From Ralstonia sp. RRA (GTDB taxonomy: Bacteria > Pseudomonadota > Gammaproteobacteria > Burkholderiales > Burkholderiaceae): a stretch of DNA of 64,000 bases. This document shows, piece after piece, positions 52,460 through 61,160 of the stretch; the stretch's first letter is position 1, and the number at the start of each line of letters is the position of its first letter. The DNA is taken from the NCBI RefSeq assembly GCF_037023145.1, contig NZ_CP146093.1:124001-188000 (forward strand), written 5' to 3'. The notes under the pieces are model-generated. The model was not told the origin of the DNA and searched no databases. It was given only the letters and a program-made list of their open reading frames with translations. The position numbers were made by a program, and so were the translations under genes.

Positions 52460-53170
52460 TCACACCGCGAGCTTCAGAACTTGCTTGCCGCGACCCACTC
52501 TGACTTGTTTCGCATCGACGCCGATGACTTGCCAGCCATCGCCGAGCTGAGTGCCAGCCACTGCATCCGAAATCGTGATGCCGTTGATTTCGATGAGAGC
52601 CGAGTAGACGCCGTCAGCTCCCCCGATGTGAACCAGACGCGGTTTCCCATGTTTGGCCGCAGGTAGCGGAATCGGTGGCTTCGTAACGTTGCCGGGAACG
52701 ACCAGCGACGGAACAACTCCCGGTTCCCCTGCCTGCCCAGGCGTCACGCTCGTTGCAGCCTGCATCGCGCGCGACTCCGAGCTTTTGATGTCCGCCTGGT
52801 ACTTCGCAATTTCAGCCTTGACCTTCAGGACTGCCGCTTGCCGTTGCAGGATGCTGAGTTCGTCGGCCTCAGCACCTGCCTGAGCGGCTTCGGTCTTCGG
52901 CGAAGGCGCAGCCGCAACAGGAATCGACGCCTGGGGTGATGGAGCAGCCTGGGTTGGCCGTACAGACGTTTCTGCAACTTGCGCGGTACGAGCCGCAGGT
53001 GTTGTCGTTGGCGGAGTTGTTGTTGCCGAAGGCTGCGCATCACGAATGGATTGAGCGGCCTGCATCGCCTTCTCCATGCGAGGCGCCGAGGCACCCTGCG
53101 CAATTGCAAATCCTGCACCGGCGCTCAGCGCAAGTCCAACCGCTGCAGACAAGAAATGTCGATTCATCAT
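52460..53170 (-). CDS. pilP: Type IVb pilus biogenesis protein PilP
   Basis: 236 residues. The signal segment ends near FAIAQ. The middle is Pro/Thr/Ala-rich with a helical stretch (LSILQRQAAVLKVKAEIAKY). The C-terminal 75 residues (PRLVHIGGADGVYSALIEIN, GWQVIGVDAKQV) are the conserved PilP beta-module that contacts the secretin and PilO. It lies between pilN and pilO; the R64 order is N-O-P-Q, so O and P are swapped here. Confidence 0.88.
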   Translation of the reverse strand: MMNRHFLSAAVGLALSAGAGFAIAQGASAPRMEKAMQAAQSIRDAQPSATTTPPTTTPAARTAQVAETSVRPTQAAPSPQASIPVAAAPSPKTEAAQAGAEADELSILQRQAAVLKVKAEIAKYQADIKSSESRAMQAATSVTPGQAGEPGVVPSLVVPGNVTKPPIPLPAAKHGKPRLVHIGGADGVYSALIEINGITISDAVAGTQLGDGWQVIGVDAKQVRVGRGKQVLKLAV

Positions 53171-53182
53171 GAACCCCAGGTA

Positions 53183-54874
53183 TCAAAGAAGCCGTGCGGT
53201 GATAACGACGGCAATCATCGTTTCGCGCTTTGCGGCATCCACCCCACCGCCCGTCACTGGGACGTAGGGCGAGCCAACGCCGTTGTTCGTGGTACTGGTC
53301 GTTTGATCGCGCAAGCCGGTAAGTACCAGCGACTCGCCCGGCTTCAGGCCGACGGTCTGCTGGAAACGTGCCAGTGGCTTGGTTCGCAGCTGCACCTTGG
53401 ACAAGGAGGCCCCGCTGCCCTGGGTCTGTTCTTGTAGCGGGTTCAGATTCGACAGGGTCATGTCGAACATGATCAAGATGCGGCCGTTGACAACCTTTGG
53501 CGTGAACGTGCTTGTGAAGCCGGAGATGTCAGGGGCGGTTTGCATGGAAGACGTGGAACCCACGTTCGACGCCAACGTGGTCTGCGAGCTCGGGATGTAG
53601 TCCTGCAAAGTTGCAGACTGCATTGCCATGACCTTGCCGTTTTGGGTAACTCCCGAACGCGACACAACCTGCGTAACGTTGCCCAGCGTCGACAGCGCTT
53701 GCACTGCCACCTTGGTACCGTCCAGCTTGCCGCCGACAATCGTCGCGCCGACGGACATGGGTGTCGCGTTGCTCGACACCGTTGGCGGCGCCACCCCGGT
53801 GAACGTGGCACCGGTGTGCCCATTTCCGCTCTTGTACCCGAGCGAGAGATTCAAGCCGTAGTTGTCCTCTTGATTGAGCCGGACTTCGTAGATGCGCACG
53901 TCGATGGCGACCTGCTTACCGAACATGGCATCAAGAGTACGGACCCAGTCCTCAACACGATCACACTGTGGCGGCGTCCCGGTGACAGTGACAGTCCCCA
54001 GATTCGGGTCGGCGATGACCTCCGCACCATTCCCCGCAATTTGCTTGGCGATCTCCTCCAAGCGTTTCCACGGTTTCACTTCCAACGACTGGCTGGCTGT
54101 TTGTCCGCCGGTGCCCGAACCGCTTGAACCGCCAGATGTGGAGCTAGTGGTAGAAGCCGACGTGCCGCCCGAGCTGGAAGACAGGTTGCCGTCACTGGAG
54201 ATCGTCCCGCTCATGGAAGCGAAGGCTCCCATGTCAGGCAACGTGAAGTTCCGGGTCTCGACTCGGAAGAACGTGAGGGTGCCGTCGCGAAAGCGCGAGT
54301 AGACGTTGTAGCGCTGCTCGTTCGTCCGCATAAAACCCTTGAAATCGCCAACGTAGTGCAGCGGTGACTGCGTCGGCATCGCTGCGGCCCCAGACTGCAT
54401 GCCACCTGGGGCGGCCAACGTTGCGTTGGGCGCGCCTGCAAGACTCGTGGCGAGCCCTGCGGGTAGTTGCGGCCCCTTGACTGCGCCGGTTGCGCCGGTG
54501 GTCACAATGGACTGCGCCGAGGGGAACGGTGCATTCACCGAGGGATCGATGACCACCCGTACGTTGTAAGTGCGAGCAATCCAGTCGGCAACGTCGGCAA
54601 GCGTACTGATGCGGTCCCGTGCGTCGTTGTACGACACGGGCTTGTTGAAGAGTTCCGGTTGCGGCTTGGTCGCCTTGACCTTCTCGCCAAGAAGCCATGC
54701 CCCCTCATGGATCTGGAAGACCGGGCGGCTGCTCGGGGCAGCGTCGAGCTGCGCGCGCGTGTCGCGCATCGCGTCTTTCTGGATGCCGCGCACCTCCGCG
54801 ATACCGCATCCCGACAGACTCAAGACCGTTGCCACAGCACCGGCGATCAGCTTCGGTTGATAGAAGATCCTCAT
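53183..54874 (-). CDS. pilN: Type IVb pilus secretin, PilN lipoprotein
   Basis: 563 residues, lipobox LSLSGC at about residue 23. An N-terminal domain (residues 80-130) precedes a Ser/Gly/Thr-rich linker near 230-260 and the secretin core with PDLGTVTVTGTPP-like N1 motif, SGVTQNGKVMAMQSATLQDY and the GESLVLTGLRD beta-barrel signature. It forms the outer membrane pore for the thin pilus. Its ATG overlaps the pilL stop (ATGA). Confidence 0.93.
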   Translation of the reverse strand: MRIFYQPKLIAGAVATVLSLSGCGIAEVRGIQKDAMRDTRAQLDAAPSSRPVFQIHEGAWLLGEKVKATKPQPELFNKPVSYNDARDRISTLADVADWIARTYNVRVVIDPSVNAPFPSAQSIVTTGATGAVKGPQLPAGLATSLAGAPNATLAAPGGMQSGAAAMPTQSPLHYVGDFKGFMRTNEQRYNVYSRFRDGTLTFFRVETRNFTLPDMGAFASMSGTISSDGNLSSSSGGTSASTTSSTSGGSSGSGTGGQTASQSLEVKPWKRLEEIAKQIAGNGAEVIADPNLGTVTVTGTPPQCDRVEDWVRTLDAMFGKQVAIDVRIYEVRLNQEDNYGLNLSLGYKSGNGHTGATFTGVAPPTVSSNATPMSVGATIVGGKLDGTKVAVQALSTLGNVTQVVSRSGVTQNGKVMAMQSATLQDYIPSSQTTLASNVGSTSSMQTAPDISGFTSTFTPKVVNGRILIMFDMTLSNLNPLQEQTQGSGASLSKVQLRTKPLARFQQTVGLKPGESLVLTGLRDQTTSTTNNGVGSPYVPVTGGGVDAAKRETMIAVVITARLL

Positions 54875-55395
54875 TGCTCAGCTGCTCCGTTCTGGGTGAT
54901 AACGATCGTGTGGTTGCCGCGCCAGCTGTCGCCGAGCACGTCTGTTCCGTTGGCTGCCAAGTCTTCCGTGACGCGCTTCACAGCAGATTCAAAGTCATCG
55001 CCATAGGATTTATTGCCCGGCACTACCCATGCGTCCTGCACCCTCCACAAGACCTTCCAACCCGCGCGCCTCGCCCACTCAAGCAATTGCTGCTCTACTG
55101 ACTCGTCGGCGATGAGTTCGAACGGCCTATTTGAGGGAACGGACGTGACTGACACTGCTGGTTCAGGTGAGGTACTCGCCAACGCGGAAGCCGCGGCGAC
55201 GAGCGTGTTGGGATCGGAGGCTCCGTTGCGATTGGCTTGGCCAGCGACGCTTGCTTTGCGAACACTGCTGCCAAGCGGCTGCCAACCATCGCCGTCAACG
55301 CTCTGGGTACGGGTCCCCGCGTGGACGGAGGAAACGAAGGTGCATGCAGCCATCGCGATGACGGCCATGCGCTTGTGGGAAAGAAGGCTTCTCAT
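54871..55395 (-). CDS. pilL: PilL-like protein with TcpQ domain
   Basis: 174 residues from the ATG at 55395. A signal segment (AVIAMAACTFVSSVHAG) leads to a linker and the C-terminal TcpQ/PilL domain (PFELIADESVEQQLLEWARR, GWKVLWRVQDAWVV, ANGTDVLGDSWRGNHTIVIT). R64 PilL is longer and lipid-anchored; here only the C-terminal module is kept. It probably helps the secretin insert or bind peptidoglycan. It is 17 bp after the transglycosylase stop. Confidence 0.85.
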   Translation of the reverse strand: MRSLLSHKRMAVIAMAACTFVSSVHAGTRTQSVDGDGWQPLGSSVRKASVAGQANRNGASDPNTLVAAASALASTSPEPAVSVTSVPSNRPFELIADESVEQQLLEWARRAGWKVLWRVQDAWVVPGNKSYGDDFESAVKRVTEDLAANGTDVLGDSWRGNHTIVITQNGAAEQ

Positions 55396-55412
55396 AACGG
55401 TCTCGCAATGTG

Positions 55413-55889
55413 TCAATGACTGGCACCAGCGCGCTGCAATGCCTGCCAGCGCGCGTAGATTTGGTTGGCGTAGCGCAACTGCTTGTCCGGTGAAGTGGCG
55501 TTGTATGCGCCGACGGCTTTCCAGTTCGGCCCCAGGCGCGCGATGTTCGAGCTCAGAATCCACGCCCCGACGTAGGCGTTAACACAGGGATTCCACAAGT
55601 GCTCAGGGGCAATGCCCACACGCGCCAGCGTCGGAAACCAGGAGGAGTTGATCTGCATGAGGCCAACGTCAACACTGCCGTTAGAGTTGCGATTGACAGC
55701 AAGCGGCCGCATGCCGGACTCGTGCCACGCGATGGCGCGAACGAGCGTCGGATCGAGCCGGTAGTAATTGGCCGCGTCGTCGAGACAATCCGCCCGCGCT
55801 AAACTGGCAAGAGCCAGCAGAAGTGCGAAAAAAGCGAACAGCCTTTTCGCACCGCTCACGTCTCGCACTCGGAGTCGTGATCCGCTCAT
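55413..55889 (-). CDS. Lytic transglycosylase, PilT/VirB1 type
   Basis: 158 residues with a signal segment (FAFFALLLALASLARA). The SLT domain shows the catalytic Glu in WHESGMRPLAV and the GLMQINSSW and YNATSP motifs, complete in this length. It opens peptidoglycan for the pilus or the secretion channel. Its ATG overlaps the preceding gene by ATGA. It is the smaller of two such enzymes in the operon. Confidence 0.9.
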   Translation of the reverse strand: MSGSRLRVRDVSGAKRLFAFFALLLALASLARADCLDDAANYYRLDPTLVRAIAWHESGMRPLAVNRNSNGSVDVGLMQINSSWFPTLARVGIAPEHLWNPCVNAYVGAWILSSNIARLGPNWKAVGAYNATSPDKQLRYANQIYARWQALQRAGASH

Positions 55890-57136
55890 TCCACCCTCGC
55901 CTTGCGCTCGTAGAAGCGCACTTCAGGGACACGTTCCACGATCACTGAGCGGCCGTCGGCCACCACAGTCAAGCGCTCAGCGATTCCGTTGAACTTGAAG
56001 TAGCGGTCCTTCAGTTCGCCCGAGCCCTCGCCGTTGTCGTTGCGTGCGCTCACATTGGCCTTTGAAGTTCGGAATACGAGGTAGGTCGCGTTGTCCTTCT
56101 CGAAGACCGATTCGAGGCCCGCTGCGTTGTCGGCCGCGAAGTCATAGCGAATCTCAGCAGCTCGCCGAACTTCGACAGCCTTACCCGCGGCAGAGACGGT
56201 GAAACGATCCACGGTATCGAACGCGACCACGCGATCACCGTCCAGCCACGTCAGGCCCTGCTTGCTGCCCTCGCTGTTCCTGATCTGGAGACCCTCAGGC
56301 TTCGTCGCAAAGCGAATTTGAATCGTCCCGGCCTTTGTGTCGCGGATGGCCTGCGCGTCAAACGCCTCGGCCAATAGCGAGCTGGCCACGCCACCGTCAC
56401 CACTGCCTTGATCGTTTGGGACCGTTGCTGGCGCACCTGTGTTGCCGACATTCGCGCCGTTGCTGGCATCGGACGAAGCCACCGCGACGCCCACGGCGAT
56501 CGACTTGGGCGGCTCAACACGCAGCGCGATGTTGCGACGGCCGAAGTCGACCTCCGCGTAGAGACCCTTCTGGTCCAGCAACCGCCCGAGCGCCTGAAGC
56601 CAGTTCTCGGCATCCCGCGTGACGAACGTCGTCTCCTCCGTCAGCGCAATGGTCTTTTGGGCGGTCCCCGTCCAACCGCTGGGAGCTATCGCCTTGACGA
56701 TTTGCGCCAGCGGCTGCGTGACGCTCCCGGGACGCACGAGTTGCAGATTGCCGTGCTCGCCGACCATCGCGATGCGGCCGGAGAAGCCAGTGAACCCATG
56801 GGGCAAGTCCCCCGACGGATTCGCCGGCTCGCGCGTGATCGCGTTGGAGCGTTTCCAGCGCGCCGTCACCATTTGCCCGTTCGCAGTGAAGTGCAGAACG
56901 TCGGGGACACCATCAACCATGATGTACGGACCGGATGATTGCCCGTTGTCGGCCACGATGGTCTGCCCGGCACGCGGCTGAATGTACGTGCTCGACCCGT
57001 CGTTGAAGATCATCGCGGGGCGAGCCGTGGATGGCGCCACCACCTGGTAATCGAAATCCAGCGGATCGGTGTCTGCGGCGAAGGCCTGCACGGACAGAAC
57101 GGGCAGCAGCAAAGCGAGGTGTCGGAACTTCGTCAT
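55886..57136 (-). CDS. VirB9-like/TcpQ-like hybrid envelope protein
   Basis: 416 residues with a signal peptide ending near AFA. The first module (27-100: FDYQVVAPSTARPAMIFNDG, STYIQPR, VDGVPDVLHF, ANGQMVTARWKR) has the VirB9 N-domain pattern. The middle (125-215: GWTGTAQKTIALTEETTFVT) is like TcpQ/PilL or STN modules. The last 90 residues (YDFAADNAAGLESVFEKDNA, TYLVFRT, FNGIAERLTV, DGRSVIVERV) repeat the first module. Position between the VirB9/10 genes and the pilus genes suggests that it joins the two assemblies. Exact family is not known to me. Confidence 0.65.
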   Translation of the reverse strand: MTKFRHLALLLPVLSVQAFAADTDPLDFDYQVVAPSTARPAMIFNDGSSTYIQPRAGQTIVADNGQSSGPYIMVDGVPDVLHFTANGQMVTARWKRSNAITREPANPSGDLPHGFTGFSGRIAMVGEHGNLQLVRPGSVTQPLAQIVKAIAPSGWTGTAQKTIALTEETTFVTRDAENWLQALGRLLDQKGLYAEVDFGRRNIALRVEPPKSIAVGVAVASSDASNGANVGNTGAPATVPNDQGSGDGGVASSLLAEAFDAQAIRDTKAGTIQIRFATKPEGLQIRNSEGSKQGLTWLDGDRVVAFDTVDRFTVSAAGKAVEVRRAAEIRYDFAADNAAGLESVFEKDNATYLVFRTSKANVSARNDNGEGSGELKDRYFKFNGIAERLTVVADGRSVIVERVPEVRFYERKARVE

Positions 57137-57933
57137 GGGCTATTGGCGGAGTCCAGCCGCTTCAGGTGGTTCAGGAATCGGGCGAAGTAGGGCCCTCCAC
57201 GCGCGGGGTCAGCGCTGTGATACCAAGCGACCGCCTTCATCGGAGAGCCGCTGCGTTGCCGGTTTTCGAGCAGGATGGTTTCCGCGACACGGATGTTCGA
57301 TGCAGGCGACAGGGCATCCCAGGGCGATGCGAAGCGCTGGCCGTGGTAGCACCAGTTCACCTGCATGATTCCGACATCGAAATCGCACCGCTTCGCCTCG
57401 ATCAGGCGGCGGATGGCACCATAGGCATCGTCTCGGGTGGCGAAGTAGTAGCCACGCCCCGCGACGTTCAACGTCCACGGCCATGGTCGCCCCTGATACG
57501 ACGATTCGTTCAGCGCAATGCCGGCCAGGATGGTCGGATCGACGCGATCACTGAATTCCGCAAAGGGGGCGGCTTTCGGTGCGCAGGCCCAACCGCCCTT
57601 GCGCTCGACGATGGCGGCTTGACCCGCGTCATCCAACGAGGCGGGACGCAGCCACCCGGCACCGGCAACAACGCTGACAAGCGTCTCGGCATGAGTCACT
57701 CCGTCGGGCTGTCGCGCGGACCCGATCTGGAACTCCTGGCCGACCAAACGCTGAGCCCAGGTTTCGAAGGCGCCCAGGCCGCAGTACAAGACCGGCTTGC
57801 CCGGAAGCGTCTGCAGCCGAACCTGTCCACCGTCGCGCACGACGTAGGCCGTCGGTGAAATCACCGCATCGACCACCACGGCGTGCGCGGACACACAGGC
57901 CGCCATCAGGAGAAGCCCAATCGCCCTATTCAC
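57133..57933 (-). CDS. Lytic transglycosylase, second copy with N-terminal extension
   Basis: 266 residues. A signal segment (LLLMAACVSAHAV) is followed by an N-terminal part of about 120 residues with its own fold, then an SLT-like domain with Glu in GIALNESSYQG, VGIMQVNWCYHG and KAVAWYHSADP. It differs from the other transglycosylase in having the extra domain. It overlaps virB10 by 8 bp and the VirB9/TcpQ-like gene by ATGA. It may serve the secretion channel rather than the pilus. Confidence 0.85.
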   Translation of the reverse strand: MNRAIGLLLMAACVSAHAVVVDAVISPTAYVVRDGGQVRLQTLPGKPVLYCGLGAFETWAQRLVGQEFQIGSARQPDGVTHAETLVSVVAGAGWLRPASLDDAGQAAIVERKGGWACAPKAAPFAEFSDRVDPTILAGIALNESSYQGRPWPWTLNVAGRGYYFATRDDAYGAIRRLIEAKRCDFDVGIMQVNWCYHGQRFASPWDALSPASNIRVAETILLENRQRSGSPMKAVAWYHSADPARGGPYFARFLNHLKRLDSANSP

Positions 57934-59137
57934 GGTACGGCTCCAGGACGATGTCTTGCTTGACCTGTACCAACAGCTTCTGGGCAGGTTCCGTGGTGAT
58001 GGTCGGCCGAATGTTCTGGTTGCGGTTCAGGATGGTCTGCGCCGTCTGTGTGGCGACCTGGCCCGCCGCGTTGCCGTAAGTAGTCAGGCCGTTCGAATTG
58101 GAGGTCGTCGCCGTCTGCTGATTGTTGAAGCGTTGCTCCAGCACGGCGATGACAACCGCGCCATAGAAGATCTTGAAGAAATGGTTGTTGACGTCCCCGC
58201 TCACACCGGAATAGCCATTGGTGTCGGCACCCTGCATCGAGCCGAGAGGAACCCACTTCTTATTGGGGAGCTGCAGACGGGTGAACGCCACGAGAAGGCG
58301 CTCCTGCCCGATGCTGATGTCGCTGCTGTAAGTCCCAACCAGCATCGAACCTGCCGGAATCGCGAGGCAGGTGCCATCCACCGTGTCCCATACGTTCTGC
58401 GACACCATCGCGCGAAACTCGCCCGGCTTATCCGAGTTGTTGCCGCCGACAAACGTCGCTGGAATCACAAAGCCCTGGGATACGGTGCAACTCGGCAAAC
58501 GGCCCGCAATACCTGTGCGCTCGTACTTCGTTGCTGCTGTCTGTTTCAGAAACTGTTGATCGCTGTTGACGGGCGCAGCATCAGCAGGCGGTGCGCCGGT
58601 TGCGTTGGCAGCCGCTGCGGCAGCCTGCTGCATCGCCCGCATGGACGCAGGGTCCAGCGTACCTTGAAGGTCGACTTTCGGGCGTGCGTTGTCACGCACC
58701 TTGTTCATGCCTGCCTTGTAGAGCGGCGCAGTAAAGATGCTGTCCTCTTCATTCTTCTTCCCCATCACCTCGGTGCCCTGACGGCCCGTCGTGAAGTCTT
58801 TCGCCGACATGACCGGTGCGCGCTGACCGGAGTCGGCTCTTACCGCAGAGGCCTCTTGGCGGGACGCCTCATCCTTGGCGGCCTGCTGCTGGGCACGGAT
58901 CTGCTGGCCGAGGTTCTGCGACGCCTCACCCGCCGTCGCCCGCGATTTCATCTTCTCCGCGCGCTGCTCCTCCGACGCCTCTTTCACTTCGGCGTCGGTT
59001 TTGCTCTGGTAGTAGAAGGCAAGCGTGCCGATCAGCACCGCAGCAATGCCTGCTGCGACGTAGATAATCCCTTTGGGGATCTTCCCCTTGGAGACTCGCT
59101 CGCGAGCGTCGGTCACGTCCTCAACCTGCTTAGCCAC
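57926..59137 (-). CDS. virB10: VirB10/TrbI-like core channel protein
   Basis: 403 residues. A short cytoplasmic part, one transmembrane helix (GIIYVAAGIAAVLIGTLAFY at about 24-43), a charged and Gln/Ala-rich periplasmic linker, then the C-terminal VirB10 barrel (LPSCTVSQGFVIPATFVGG, AIPAGSMLVGTYSSDISIGQ, RLLVAFTRLQLP, GYSGVSGDVNNHFF). It spans both membranes and forms the core with VirB7 and VirB9. No VirB7 lipoprotein is seen in the window. Confidence 0.92.
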   Translation of the reverse strand: MAKQVEDVTDARERVSKGKIPKGIIYVAAGIAAVLIGTLAFYYQSKTDAEVKEASEEQRAEKMKSRATAGEASQNLGQQIRAQQQAAKDEASRQEASAVRADSGQRAPVMSAKDFTTGRQGTEVMGKKNEEDSIFTAPLYKAGMNKVRDNARPKVDLQGTLDPASMRAMQQAAAAAANATGAPPADAAPVNSDQQFLKQTAATKYERTGIAGRLPSCTVSQGFVIPATFVGGNNSDKPGEFRAMVSQNVWDTVDGTCLAIPAGSMLVGTYSSDISIGQERLLVAFTRLQLPNKKWVPLGSMQGADTNGYSGVSGDVNNHFFKIFYGAVVIAVLEQRFNNQQTATTSNSNGLTTYGNAAGQVATQTAQTILNRNQNIRPTITTEPAQKLLVQVKQDIVLEPYRE

Positions 59138-59147
59138 GGCCGATCCT

Positions 59148-60029
59148 TTAGAAGAGACCCAAGAAGCGACCGCGGCCGCGGCGCACGATCACCTCCGTGC
59201 TACCCGACCGAAGCGCCACGGTCTCTGCCAGGCGCTGCAGCACGAGGTAGTCGCCTCGGCGAATGAAGTTCGCTACGACGAAATCACTTCCGTCCTTCAC
59301 CAGCGCGACGGGCCACTCGCTGGCAGTCGCGGGCATGCGCATCCAGATGAGCTTGCCGTCATCAAAGACAGCGTCGGGCTTGAAGTCCGCGCTTCCCGAC
59401 GTCGAATAGTCGAAGTTGAGCTTGTCCGGCGAAACGCCGACGGTGTTCGCCGGACGCTCTCCCTGCTCGCGTGCCTCGCCATCTGCCCGCGCCTTGATCT
59501 TGGCCATCACGGTCTCAGGGATGCGGAAGCGAACCTTCTGGTAGAAGATCCCGCCCAGGGGGGACGACACCAGCGTGAACTCGTAGGAGCGCTTGTTTGT
59601 GGTCACCGACAGGGTGTTGACCAGACCGGCAGCGTGCGGCTTGAGATAGAGATGATTGCCGTTGTCCGTTGACGATTCCCAGCGCACGCTGTCACCCCAC
59701 GCCGGCTCCGACACGATCTGCTCATCGTCCGGGAACTCAATGGTGGTTCCCTTCAGTGGCGCGGTCAGGACGCGATAAATCTGATCCTTGCTGTACGTAA
59801 AGACGACGAGGCGGGAATCGCCCGGCATAGCCAGCGGTTCCGCTCCACCGTTGAACGGATTCATGGGGTTCATGGCATCCGCCATTGATCCCAAGTTCAG
59901 CGGGGGGATAACAGGTTCGGCGCGCTTCGCGGGGCGCTCGGCAGCAGCCCACGCGCCTCCGACAACAGCCAGCGCGAGACAAGCGCATGCGAGCGCCGAG
60001 GAAGTTGTGCGCAATAGGGACATGGTCAT
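59148..60029 (-). CDS. virB9: VirB9-like core channel protein
   Basis: 293 residues with a signal peptide ending at WAAA. The N-domain (SRLVVFTYSKDQIYRVLTAP, GDSVRWESST, LYLKPHAAGLVNTLSVTTN) and the C-domain (FDYSTSGSADFKPDAVFDDG, LIWMRMP, NFIRRGDYLVLQRLAE) are the family's two halves, ending in a Gly/Arg-rich tip RRGRGRFLGLF. It is the outer ring of the T4SS core. Its ATG overlaps the virB8 stop. An ATG two codons later is also possible. Confidence 0.92.
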   Translation of the reverse strand: MTMSLLRTTSSALACACLALAVVGGAWAAAERPAKRAEPVIPPLNLGSMADAMNPMNPFNGGAEPLAMPGDSRLVVFTYSKDQIYRVLTAPLKGTTIEFPDDEQIVSEPAWGDSVRWESSTDNGNHLYLKPHAAGLVNTLSVTTNKRSYEFTLVSSPLGGIFYQKVRFRIPETVMAKIKARADGEAREQGERPANTVGVSPDKLNFDYSTSGSADFKPDAVFDDGKLIWMRMPATASEWPVALVKDGSDFVVANFIRRGDYLVLQRLAETVALRSGSTEVIVRRGRGRFLGLF

Positions 60030-60739
60030 GCCGGGGTCTTCTGGAGGGTGAAGAAGACTGGGTAGATCCCGAACGGATTCGGACCCAGCGCCTCCGCATC
60101 ACTTTGGGGAGGCTTGATTTCGTAGCGGAACGTGATCGCGTACCGCATGCGCTTGGGCTTCTGGCCTTCTTCGTTCGTCGTCGCGATGAATTCGACGGCG
60201 ACGGTGTTGTCAGGCAGCGGCGCGATGTTCTTGATTTCGGGTTCGCGGGTGAGCGTCGGGCTGGACGTCACGGCCCGGAACGGTGCGTCCTCGTCAAACC
60301 ATTGATCGAACTGCTTGCGTGCAGTCCCAACCATCTGCTCCTTCGCGGACTTGATGCTCTTGTACATCCGCGCATCCTCGACCACCGGCGTCAGCATCGG
60401 TTCGATCGTGAACCAGCGCGTGATGAGGTCCTTGAACCCGACCGTCAGGTCACGTCCTTTCGGCTCGTAGGGCTGCAGCACTCTGACCAGGGGCTGGCCG
60501 TTGGCGTCGGAGCTGACGCCATAGGACTTCACCACGGAAGGTGCCGGCTCGCGCGTCGCCACGGCAACCAGGGCCGTCAAGCTCGCAATCAAGAAGGCGA
60601 TCTTCCAATGGTTGCGGTCGACCTTGACCGCGGTCGTTTGATCGAAGACGGCCTGGGCAATGCTTTTCTCCGCATACATGCCGGGATGCGGTGAAAGCAC
60701 CTTCGCTTGTTCGGATTTCTTGCTTTTGAAAAGACCCAT
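60026..60739 (-). CDS. virB8: VirB8-like inner membrane protein
   Basis: 237 residues from the ATG at 60739; a TTG four codons upstream is the only alternative. A cytoplasmic segment with KSKKSEQAK is followed by one transmembrane helix (IAFLIASLTALVAVATR) and the periplasmic VirB8 domain (RWFTIEPMLTPVVEDARMYK, FRYEIKPPQSDAEALGPNPF with the NPFG-type end). It heads the 15-kb leftward operon and probably nucleates the inner membrane complex. Confidence 0.88.
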   Translation of the reverse strand: MGLFKSKKSEQAKVLSPHPGMYAEKSIAQAVFDQTTAVKVDRNHWKIAFLIASLTALVAVATREPAPSVVKSYGVSSDANGQPLVRVLQPYEPKGRDLTVGFKDLITRWFTIEPMLTPVVEDARMYKSIKSAKEQMVGTARKQFDQWFDEDAPFRAVTSSPTLTREPEIKNIAPLPDNTVAVEFIATTNEEGQKPKRMRYAITFRYEIKPPQSDAEALGPNPFGIYPVFFTLQKTPA

Positions 60740-61160
60740 TCCGGCACCCAATTAGATGCCGACAATTGAATCAGGAATGAATGCGGACGCTTGATTCAAA
60801 AGCCCCGCGATATTTGCGAGCTTTTCACCGATGTCATGTCAGTCGGTGAGCCACCTGACTAGCGCGTTCACGGAGTGAAGTTTGGGTGCCAAAAAGCGCG
60901 CGTTGGTTTACCGCGTTCGGGATAAATCCCCGGAAAGCGCCCATCCGCATAGAGGCTTTCCGCACTTTGGTCCATCGCGGGTATCCGCCCCGGATTGTCG
61001 TTCTACGTCCTGCGCGACAAGCAAGACGGTCTTAGCGCAGTTGAGCACCCCAGCTCTTCGAGCCTTGCATCGTCGCCAATGCATTCATTCCGCGAAAGCT
61101 GAAAAAAATGACCCCGCTTTCGCCGCGAGGGCCTGATCCGTTTTCCAAAAGAATAGCGCC
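60740..61160. promoter_or_regulatory. Divergent control region virB8/virB11
   Basis: 420 bp between two outward units must carry both promoters. Eight-base inverted repeats TTGAATCA (60766-60773) and TGATTCAA (60792-60799), 26 bp apart, are the clearest feature. It lies close to the virB8 start. Otherwise no gene is seen. It is the natural place for the FlhDC-like activator to bind. Confidence 0.5.
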
